Source: Tersicoccus sp. Bi-70 (GTDB lineage: Bacteria > Actinomycetota > Actinomycetes > Actinomycetales > Micrococcaceae). From it: a stretch of 64,000 nucleotides of DNA. Below, piece by piece: positions 40,893 through 48,107 of this stretch. The translations under genes were made by a program, and so were the position numbers. The stretch covers positions 434,001 through 498,000 of the forward strand of contig NZ_MIEU01000011.1 in assembly GCF_001968825.1 (NCBI RefSeq). Direction: 5' to 3'. The stretch's first letter is position 1. The number at the start of each line of letters is the position of its first letter. The notes under the pieces are model-generated. The model did no database searches. It had not been told where the DNA came from and saw only the letters and a program-made list of their open reading frames with translations.

Positions 40893-41429
40893 ATGTCACA
40901 CCCCGCACTTCACCCCGCGCTCACCGACCTGACGCCGGACGGTGATGCGGTCGAGCCGTCCGGCGGCTCGGCCCCGGGCACCGCGGACGGGTCGCTGCGC
41001 GCGGACCACCCGGGAGCAACGCGCTCGACGCTCGAACACGGACCGGGCGATCACCTCGGCGGTGTGTCTCGCGAGCATGCCGACGACCGCGGGGTGATCC
41101 GGCTCGACCAGCACCGGGCTCGTCGTCACCCCGGCGGGACGACGACCGGAGCGGACGCGGGGCAGATGCGCGCGGACGCCGACTCGACGGAGGAGGGCAC
41201 GGAACGGAGGACGGCGCGGTGGCGCCCCCGTCACGCCCGGCGGCGTCTAGCAGCGCGGATGGCCCTGTGCCGCCGCGTTCTGCGCGGTGACGACGGGATG
41301 GCCACCGCGGAGTACGCCATCGCCACCCTGGCCGCCGTCGGCTTCGCAGGACTGCTCGTCCTCATCCTGAAGGGCAATGAGGTCAAGGGCCTGTTGACGG
41401 CCATCATCCGTCAGGCTCTCGGCGGCTGA
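40893..41429 (+). CDS. DUF4244 Flp-pilin-like protein with long leader
   Basis: A 178-residue protein whose C-terminal ~45 residues are pilin-like. DDGMATAEYAIATLAAVGFAG contains a prepilin peptidase-type site (Gly before MATAE, Glu at +5) and a hydrophobic helix. The preceding ~130 residues are hydrophilic, His/Arg/Asp-rich and low complexity, far longer than a normal Flp leader (usually under 30). GGAGAGGAA before the ATG at 40893 fixes the start. It is probably the major pilin of this locus. If the leader is cut at the usual site the mature protein is only ~45 residues. Confidence 0.8.
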   Translation: MSHPALHPALTDLTPDGDAVEPSGGSAPGTADGSLRADHPGATRSTLEHGPGDHLGGVSREHADDRGVIRLDQHRARRHPGGTTTGADAGQMRADADSTEEGTERRTARWRPRHARRRLAARMALCRRVLRGDDGMATAEYAIATLAAVGFAGLLVLILKGNEVKGLLTAIIRQALGG

Positions 41430-41430
41430 G

Positions 41431-41895
41431 ATGAACGCGCCTCCGTCGCGGCAACGCGGCGCCGTGACCGCGGAGCTGGCGGTCACCCTGCCGGCTGTCG
41501 TGCTCCTCCTCGCGCTGCTGGTCACCGGCGCCGTGGCCGGGATGACGCAGGTGCGCGTGGAGGGCGCCGCCCGCGCCGCGGTACGAGCACTCGCCCGCGG
41601 GGATGCGGCCCCGACGGCCACCGCCCTGGCACTCGCTCAGGCCGGCGCCGGCGCACGCGTGTCGATCATCGGCGCAGGAGCACAGGTGCGGGTCCGCGTC
41701 GAACAGCGGGTGCCCGTCCTCGGTGGGGTGGTCCTGCCCCTGTCCGTCGCGGCGGAGGCGACTGCCTCGCGGGAGGCAGCCGGTGCGCGGCCCGCCGGCC
41801 CTGACGGACCGGGACCGGACGGCCGCGCCCGTCGGGGATCGGTGGCGGCGACAGTCGGGTCGGCCGCGACCGTGCATCAGCGGCCAGACCGGTGA
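41431..41895 (+). CDS. tadE: TadE-like minor pilin
   Basis: A 154-residue protein with a short leader and RGAVTAELAVTLPAVVLLLALLV, the TadE pattern with Glu at +5 after the probable cut. The rest is a small exported domain with a disordered Gly/Pro/Arg tail. It starts one base after the DUF4244 stop and overlaps the next gene by four bases. Confidence 0.85.
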   Translation: MNAPPSRQRGAVTAELAVTLPAVVLLLALLVTGAVAGMTQVRVEGAARAAVRALARGDAAPTATALALAQAGAGARVSIIGAGAQVRVRVEQRVPVLGGVVLPLSVAAEATASREAAGARPAGPDGPGPDGRARRGSVAATVGSAATVHQRPDR

Positions 41896-42257
41896 GGGGT
41901 CGGACTGCCGGGGACGGCGACCGAGGTGCCGGAACCGTGCTGGTGCTCGGCCTGTGCGCGGTGGCACTCGTACTGCTCGGCGTCCTGATGCTCGTCGGCC
42001 AGGCGGCGGCCGCGCAGGCGCGAGCATCCACCGGCGCCGACCTGGCGGCGCTGACCGCCGCAGACACCGCCCGAGGATTGCGGTCCGGTGATCCGTGTGC
42101 AGCCGCGGCCTCCATTGCCGCGGCGAACCGGGTGCGCATGACCGGTTGCCGGATCGGGACGGAACGCGGCGGGACCGCGGAGATCGTCGTCAGCGCCCCG
42201 ATGCCCTATCCGTGGCCGGCCGCCATCGCGCGAGCCCGCGCCGGTGCACCCCCGTGA
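41892..42257 (+). CDS. Second TadE-like protein (Rv3654c-type)
   Basis: A 121-residue protein starting with GTG. It has GAGTVLVLGLCAVALVLLGVLML, a pilin-like helix lacking the +5 Glu, then QAAAAQARASTGADLAALTAAD, typical of the helicase/secretion-neighbourhood TadE-like family. Two Cys (DPCAAAA and TGCRIG) could form an exported disulfide. It is the last tad gene; the usual helicase neighbour is 6 kb further on. Confidence 0.82.
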   Translation: MRGRTAGDGDRGAGTVLVLGLCAVALVLLGVLMLVGQAAAAQARASTGADLAALTAADTARGLRSGDPCAAAASIAAANRVRMTGCRIGTERGGTAEIVVSAPMPYPWPAAIARARAGAPP

Positions 42258-42490
42258 CGCCGGGTGCACCGGACGGCACGCCCAGGGGGGGTTGGCGGAC
42301 GCAGCGCCTCCGACGCCGGGCTCCGACGACGTCGTGACGCCTATGCCTCCTGCCGTGATGACGCGAGCGTGTTACCGGCCGTGACGGCGCGGATGGACCG
42401 GGAGAGTCGTGCGCGCTTGGCTGGAGACCGTACTGGCCGGACCGTGTCGCGTCCGTGATGTGCCCGGTCAGCGCGCGGACAGGAGAAGCG

Positions 42491-43750
42491 ATGACCACCC
42501 CTCTGCACCTCGCGGTCGGCCTCGACGGCGCCGGATGGCACCCGGCCGCCTGGCGGGAGGCGCCGACGCGGGCCGCCGACGTCTTCACCGGCCGACCCTG
42601 GCTCGAGGCGGTTCGCCGGCTGGAGGATGCGGACGTCGACGCCGTGTCCTTCGAGGACGGCCTGGGTCTGCAGCCGCCGACCGGGCACCTGGCCGACCCG
42701 GCGGAATCCGGCCGGCTCACCGGGAGGCTCGACGCGTCCCTGATCGCGGCCTGGCTCGCCGGTCAGACCACACGGATCGGTCTCATCCCCACCATCACGA
42801 CGACCCACACGGAGCCGTTCCACACCGCCACCAACATCGCGAGCCTGGACCACGCGAGCCAGGGCCGGGCCGGGTGGCGCGTGCAGATCTCGGCCCGCGC
42901 CCACGAGGCCGACCACGTCGGTCGCCGCGACCTGTCGGCGCTGGACGACCCGAACCAGCGCGAGGCCGCCGTCGCCGACCTGCTCGGGGAGGCCGGCGAC
43001 GCCATCGAGGTGGCGCGCCTGCTCTGGGACAGCTGGGAGACGGACGCGGAGATCCGCGACGCGGCGACCGGTCGCTTCATCGACCGCGACAGGCTCCACC
43101 GAGCGGCTTTCGCCGGGTCGCGGTTCAGCGTGCTCGGGCCGTCGATCACGCCCCGCCCGCCGCAGGGCCAACCCGTCGTCATGGTGCTCGCTCACACGCC
43201 CGTCGTCCAGGAGCTCGCGGCCCGTGGTGCCGACGTCGTTCTCGTCACCCCGCAGACCGACGCCGACATCCCCCTGCTGATCGAGCAGGTCCGCGTCGCG
43301 GAGCAGCGGGTGGGCCGCATCGGACGGCCGCTGCAGATCTGGGCGGATGCGGCCGTCGGGCTCGCCTCGTCCGACGCGGCCGCCGCCACGCGGCTGGACG
43401 ACCTGGACGCACGGGCCGGCGAGCCGTTCGCCGGCGACGCGGCACTGCTCACGGGCAGCGCAGCGACCGTCGCCGAGCGGCTGAACGCCTGGCACGCCGC
43501 CGGTCTGGACGGCGTCCGGCTGCGCCCCCTCACCACCGCCGTCGACGTCCCGGCCATCGCCGATCACCTCGTTCCGCTGATCCGGCGGACGGCCCGGCAA
43601 TCGGAGGTGACCGGTGCGAGCGCCACTCTGCAGGAGCGCCTCGGACTCGGGTCCGCCGCGAATCGCTTCGCGGCGACTCCGCCGTTCTCCACCACCTCGC
43701 CCTCCACCACCTCGCCCTCCTCCACGACCCCGACCGGAGCGCCCGCATGA
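42491..43750 (+). CDS. LLM-class flavin-dependent monooxygenase (first)
   Basis: A 419-residue bacterial-luciferase-like TIM-barrel protein. It has LEAVRRLEDADVDAVSFED, RIGLIPTITTTHTEPFHTATNIASLDHASQGRAGW and SVLGPSITPRPPQGQPVVM, all placed as in FMNH2/F420-dependent LLM enzymes. AGGAGAAG precedes the ATG. The last ~25 residues are a Ser/Thr/Pro tail coded by a 15-base tandem repeat (43688-43717). The stop overlaps the second monooxygenase gene. The pair probably acts in one pathway, perhaps on organosulfur or other small ligands, but the substrate is unknown. Confidence 0.88.
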   Translation: MTTPLHLAVGLDGAGWHPAAWREAPTRAADVFTGRPWLEAVRRLEDADVDAVSFEDGLGLQPPTGHLADPAESGRLTGRLDASLIAAWLAGQTTRIGLIPTITTTHTEPFHTATNIASLDHASQGRAGWRVQISARAHEADHVGRRDLSALDDPNQREAAVADLLGEAGDAIEVARLLWDSWETDAEIRDAATGRFIDRDRLHRAAFAGSRFSVLGPSITPRPPQGQPVVMVLAHTPVVQELAARGADVVLVTPQTDADIPLLIEQVRVAEQRVGRIGRPLQIWADAAVGLASSDAAAATRLDDLDARAGEPFAGDAALLTGSAATVAERLNAWHAAGLDGVRLRPLTTAVDVPAIADHLVPLIRRTARQSEVTGASATLQERLGLGSAANRFAATPPFSTTSPSTTSPSSTTPTGAPA

Positions 43751-45144
43751 GCGGCACGAAGAAGCAGATCCATCTCGCCGCCCACTTCCCGGGCGTCAAC
43801 AACGCCACGGTGTGGAACGACCCGGCGTCGGGCAGTCAGATCGACATCGCGTCGTTCCGGCACTTCGCGCAGAACGCCGAACGCGGGCTGTTCGACTTCC
43901 TGTTCCTGGCCGAGGGCCTGCGGCTGCGGGAGCATCGCGGGCACATCCACGACCTCGACGTCGTCGGCCGGCCCAATACGCTGTCGATCCTCGCGACCCT
44001 CGCCGGGATCACCTCGCACCTCGGTCTGGTCGGCACCCTGAGCGCCACGTTCAACGAGCCGTACGAACTCGCGCGGCAGCTGCAGACCCTCGACTGGCTC
44101 TCCGGGGGCCGCGCCGGCTGGAACGTCGTGACGACGTCGGACGCGTTCACCGGGGAGAATTTCCGCCGCGGCGGCTACCTCGACCGCGAGGACCGCTATC
44201 ACCGCGCGGCGGAGTTCATCGAGGTCTCCCGCCGGCTCTGGGACTCCTGGGACCCGGGTGCGGTCACCGCCGACACCGAGCACGGCCGGTTCCTGGCCGA
44301 CGGAGCCGTGCACCCGGTCGATCACCACGGCCCGCAGTTCGACGTCTCCGGGTACGGGACGCTGCCGCGCTCACCGCAGCGCCACCCCGTCATCGTCCAG
44401 GCCGGTGACTCCGGTGACGGCCGCGAGTTCGCCGCCGCCAACGCCGAGGTCATCTTCTCCCGGCACAGCGGACTCGCCGATGCGCAGGCGTTCTACGCCG
44501 ACGTCAAGGGACGGCTGCCCGGCTACGGCCGCAGCCACGACTCACTGAAGATCATGCCCGCCGTCACGTGCGTCATCGGCGACACCCCGGCCGAGGCGGA
44601 GGAGCGAGCACGGCACATCCGCCGGCAACAGGTCAGCCCGCAGACGGCGATCGCCCTGCTCGAACAGGTGTGGGGCCGTGACCTCAGCGCGTACGATCCC
44701 GACGGCCCGCTGCCCGACGTCGATCCCGACCCGGGCGGGTCGATCGTCCAGGGCCGCGTGCGGCAGCACCAGGACGCCCTCGCGACGGCCAACCGCTGGC
44801 GCGAGCAGGCCGAGGTTGAACACCTCAGCATCCGCGAGCTGATGATCCGGGTGTCCGGCTCCTACTCCTTCGTCGGCACCCCCGCCCAGGTCGCGGCCGA
44901 GATGGACGAGTACGTGCAGGAGGATGCGACCGACGGCTTCGTCATGATCGGGCACCTGACGCCGGGTGGCCTCGACGACGTGACGGACCGGGTGATCCCC
45001 GAACTGCAGGAACGCGGGTCGTTCCGCACCGCCTACCCGGAGGGCGCCACCCTGCGGGAGCTGCTCGACCTGCCGCCGCTGGAGGCCGACGACGGCGTCC
45101 TCGCCGCGCGCGGCGCCGGCGCCGGAACGCCGGCGGCCCGATGA
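43747..45144 (+). CDS. NtaA/SnaA/DszA-family FMN-dependent monooxygenase
   Basis: A 465-residue protein of the larger LLM subgroup (nitrilotriacetate, pristinamycin and dibenzothiophene-sulfone monooxygenases). Family motifs are IDIASFRHFAQNAERGLFDFLFLAEG, the LSGGRAGWNVVTTSDAFTGENF segment with RYHRAAEFIEVSRRLWDSW after it, and HPVIVQAGDSGDGREFAA. It needs reduced FMN from a separate reductase, which is not obvious nearby; the FAD/NAD(P)-binding protein downstream could play that part. It is coupled to the first LLM gene through ATGA. Confidence 0.9.
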   Translation: MSGTKKQIHLAAHFPGVNNATVWNDPASGSQIDIASFRHFAQNAERGLFDFLFLAEGLRLREHRGHIHDLDVVGRPNTLSILATLAGITSHLGLVGTLSATFNEPYELARQLQTLDWLSGGRAGWNVVTTSDAFTGENFRRGGYLDREDRYHRAAEFIEVSRRLWDSWDPGAVTADTEHGRFLADGAVHPVDHHGPQFDVSGYGTLPRSPQRHPVIVQAGDSGDGREFAAANAEVIFSRHSGLADAQAFYADVKGRLPGYGRSHDSLKIMPAVTCVIGDTPAEAEERARHIRRQQVSPQTAIALLEQVWGRDLSAYDPDGPLPDVDPDPGGSIVQGRVRQHQDALATANRWREQAEVEHLSIRELMIRVSGSYSFVGTPAQVAAEMDEYVQEDATDGFVMIGHLTPGGLDDVTDRVIPELQERGSFRTAYPEGATLRELLDLPPLEADDGVLAARGAGAGTPAAR

Positions 45145-45167
45145 GCACCGCGACGGTCATGAGGCTG

Positions 45168-45215
45168 GGGACCCGCCGAGCGCCCGAAACCGGGACCCGC
45201 CGAGCGCCCGGAACC
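45168..45215. repeat. 24-base tandem duplication between convergent genes
   Basis: Two copies (45168-45191, 45192-45215) beginning GGGACCCGCCGAGCGCCCG differ at one base. The site lies in the 83-base gap after the monooxygenase operon. No hairpin is formed. Confidence 0.85.
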
Positions 45216-45227
45216 AGGACGACGGGA

Positions 45228-45776
45228 TCAGTGAGGGAAGGTCGGTGGCGTGATCGGCAACAGCGGCTGATCCGGCGACGGCGTCCCGATCAGCTTCTCG
45301 AACGAGTGCAGACCGATCTGCTCGGGGTCCGCGTCGACGTCGAAGAGGGCGGTGTACCCCGAGCTGCGGTACAGGGCGATCGCCTCGGGCTGCCGCGGAC
45401 CGGTCGTGAGGAACACGCGGACGTAGCCACGCCGGACGGCCTCGGCCTCGAGCTCGGCCAGGACCTGCCGGCTCAGCCCCTGCCGGCGGTGGTCGGCATG
45501 CGTCCAGATCCGCTTGAACTCCGCGGTGCCCGCGCTGTGCGGCATGAACGCTCCACCCGCCACCGCGGTGCCGTCGCGCATCAGGACCATGAAGGCGCCG
45601 TGCGGCGGATCGAACAGGTCGACGGGGTAGCGGGTCATCTCGTCGTGAGCCCCGGGACCGTACAGCGTCCCGTACACGTCGGCCAGGTCGGCGATCAGTC
45701 CCGCGGCCCGCGGGTCGGTGGCGTGCAGGTACACCGGCGTCACCCCGGTGGACCGCGCGTCCGGGTCCGTGCTCAT
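45228..45776 (-). CDS. GNAT family N-acetyltransferase
   Basis: A 182-residue acetyltransferase fold. Acetyl-CoA motif A is in IWTHADHRRQGLSRQVLAELEAEAVRRGY and motif B in ALYRSSGYTALF. The ATG at 45776 has GGAGGAG close upstream, so the longer frame to 45929 is rejected. It stands on the opposite strand inside the flavin-monooxygenase module. The substrate is unknown. Confidence 0.88.
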   Translation of the reverse strand: MSTDPDARSTGVTPVYLHATDPRAAGLIADLADVYGTLYGPGAHDEMTRYPVDLFDPPHGAFMVLMRDGTAVAGGAFMPHSAGTAEFKRIWTHADHRRQGLSRQVLAELEAEAVRRGYVRVFLTTGPRQPEAIALYRSSGYTALFDVDADPEQIGLHSFEKLIGTPSPDQPLLPITPPTFPH

Positions 45777-46057
45777 GCGTCTCCTCCATCCGGGTGGCCG
45801 TGCGGCCGGTGGGTGGGCGGGCCGGTCGATCGCCCGGCCGGCCCCTGCCCCACTCCATTGTCTCCGCAGGGTCAGCGCACCGGGTGCGCGGCGCATTCCC
45901 GCACCGGCGGCGACGATGCCCGGCAGCACCGGATGCCCGACAGCAGCGGGGTCCCGAGCCGCCGAGCCATCCCGGGCGGCAGCGGCCTCACCGCCCGCGG
46001 CAGCGGCTCTGCCGGTGAGGCCCCGACCGCCAGCACCGCCCCTGGGACGGTGTCGGC

Positions 46058-48064
46058 ATGACCGGCCCGCAGACGGCGCCGGCGGCCCCCCGCACGGTGG
46101 TCGTCGTGGGAGCCGGCCCCCGCGGCTCGGGCTGGCTCGAGCGATTCGCCGAGAACCAGCGGTGCTACGGGATCGGGCCGGTGGACATCCACCTCGTCGA
46201 TCCGTTCCCGCCCGGTGGCGGCCGGCTCTGGCGCTACGACCAGTCCCCGCTGTTGAAGCTGAACTCGATGGCTGCGGACGTCACCATGTTCACCGATGCG
46301 TCCTGCACCATCGACGGGCCGGTGGTCGACGGACCCGCCCTGGACGCCTGGGCCGCCGCGGTGCGTGAGGGACGACTGACGGACGTGGTCGTCGAGGACC
46401 CGGCGCTGGCGGCGGAGCTGGACGCGCTCGGTCCGGCGAGTTTCCCCACCCGCCGGCTGCAGAGCCTCTACCTGGACTGGTTCCACCGCCGCGCCGTCGC
46501 GCGCCTGGAGGCGCAGAGCGACGGGGACGCCACCGCCACCTGGCACCAGCGGACCGTCACCGGCGTCACCGAGCTGGACGACGGCCGGCAGCGGGTGCAG
46601 CTGGACTCCGGTGAGCACCTGGACGCCGACGCCGTCGTCTACTCGCTGGGCCACAACGGCAGCGCCCCGGCGCCGGAGACCGCCGCGCTGACGGCCGTCG
46701 CCCGGCGGGCCGGGCTGACCTACCTGCCGCCGTCGTTCACCGCGGACGCCGACCTGAGCGCGCTCGCGGCCGGGGAGCCGGTCATCGTCCGCGGCATGGG
46801 CCTGGCCGCGATCGACCTGCTGGTGCTGCTCGGCGAGGGTCGCGGCGGGCGGTTCGTCCGCGACGACGGCGTCCTGCGCTACATCCCCTCGGGCCGGGAG
46901 CCCCGCATCCTGATGGGCTCACGCCGCGGGGTGCCGCACCACGCCAAGATCACGGCGCCGCTGGCGGGCACCCGGCCCGAGCCGCGGTTCTTCTCCCCGG
47001 AGATCGCCGACCGGCTGCTCGCCGAGAATCCCGCCCTGGACTTCGCCGAGCAGGTGTGGCCGCTGATCGCCAAGGAACTGCTGTACGGGTACTACGCCGA
47101 GCTGTTCACGGGCCACCCGGACCGGGTGCGGGCGCCGTGGGAGCAGTTCGCGGCCCGCTTCGCCGACCTCGATCCCTTCGGGGACCCGCTGCGCCGCCTG
47201 GCCGAGGAGACGGTGATCGACCCGGCCGACCGGCTGGATCTGATCCGGTTCAACCAGCCCCTGCGCGGCGCGCACGCCGGTGACCTCGCCGCCCTGCAGG
47301 ACCTGGTCCGCGATCACGTCCGCGACGACCTGGACCGTCGCACGCTGCCCCGGCACAGTGCCACCCTCGGCCTGTTCCTCGCCCTGCTCGGCGTCATGTT
47401 CCTCGTCGCCGGTCTCGCGGACCGCCCCAACTGGACGGCCCGCTCCCGGGAACGCGACCTGAACGGCTGGTGGAACCCGTACGTCGCCTCGATCGCCAGC
47501 GGCCCGCCCGGGCACCGACTGGACGAGCTGCTGGCGCTCTCGGCGGCCGGTGTCGTGACCTTCCTGGGCCCGGACGTGAGCGTGCACGCCGACGGGGAGG
47601 CGGGCGTGTTCCGGGCCAGTGGGTCCGCCACGGACGACGAGGTCACCGCGCGTGCCCTCGTGGACGCCTGGCTGCCGCCGGGCCGGGGCAGCACGAGCGA
47701 GAACCCCGCCCTGCGCGACCTGCTGGCCGCCGGCGCCGGGGCGGAGCAGGTGGTCAGCGACGCCGACTGGACGACGCACACCGGCAAACTGCTCGTCGAC
47801 CGCGCCGACGCCCGGCTCACCCGGCCGGACGGGCGGCCGCACCCCGCGCGCTGGGCCATCGGCCCCTACACCAGCTCCCCGTTCGTGGGCGCGTTCTCCC
47901 GGCCGAACACCAACGCCATCGCCTTCCGCGAGAACGACGCCGTGGCCCGCGCCGTGCTGCGTGAGCTCGCCGAGATAGGCGGCGGAAACACGACCCGGAC
48001 CGCGACGGTGCCGGACACCGCCGCGGCCGGGGCGGGTCAGAACGGGTCGGCCACCGGCTCCTGA
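46058..48064 (+). CDS. FAD/NAD(P)-binding protein
   Basis: A 668-residue flavoprotein. The N-terminal Rossmann motif VVVVGAGPRGSGWLERFAE and the RLWRYDQSPLLKLNSMAADV segment match the PF13454 NAD_binding_9 group of FAD/NAD(P)-binding proteins. A second nucleotide-binding strand (EPVIVRGMGLAAIDLLVLLG) follows near residue 245. A hydrophobic stretch near residue 440 may be structural. The C-terminus is a hydrophilic tail. Such proteins are often found beside LLM monooxygenases, and this one may supply reduced flavin or hydroxylate the product. Bases 45777-46057 upstream hold no gene and no clear promoter. Confidence 0.82.
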   Translation: MTGPQTAPAAPRTVVVVGAGPRGSGWLERFAENQRCYGIGPVDIHLVDPFPPGGGRLWRYDQSPLLKLNSMAADVTMFTDASCTIDGPVVDGPALDAWAAAVREGRLTDVVVEDPALAAELDALGPASFPTRRLQSLYLDWFHRRAVARLEAQSDGDATATWHQRTVTGVTELDDGRQRVQLDSGEHLDADAVVYSLGHNGSAPAPETAALTAVARRAGLTYLPPSFTADADLSALAAGEPVIVRGMGLAAIDLLVLLGEGRGGRFVRDDGVLRYIPSGREPRILMGSRRGVPHHAKITAPLAGTRPEPRFFSPEIADRLLAENPALDFAEQVWPLIAKELLYGYYAELFTGHPDRVRAPWEQFAARFADLDPFGDPLRRLAEETVIDPADRLDLIRFNQPLRGAHAGDLAALQDLVRDHVRDDLDRRTLPRHSATLGLFLALLGVMFLVAGLADRPNWTARSRERDLNGWWNPYVASIASGPPGHRLDELLALSAAGVVTFLGPDVSVHADGEAGVFRASGSATDDEVTARALVDAWLPPGRGSTSENPALRDLLAAGAGAEQVVSDADWTTHTGKLLVDRADARLTRPDGRPHPARWAIGPYTSSPFVGAFSRPNTNAIAFRENDAVARAVLRELAEIGGGNTTRTATVPDTAAAGAGQNGSATGS

Positions 48065-48107
48065 CGACGCCGACGGCGGGCAGCCAGGACTCCCGCCACC
48101 ACGGCGG

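Noticed and set aside
42491-48064. Recent horizontal transfer of the monooxygenase module
   Set aside because: Base composition and codon use look like the neighbours, and no integrase, transposase or flanking direct repeat is seen.
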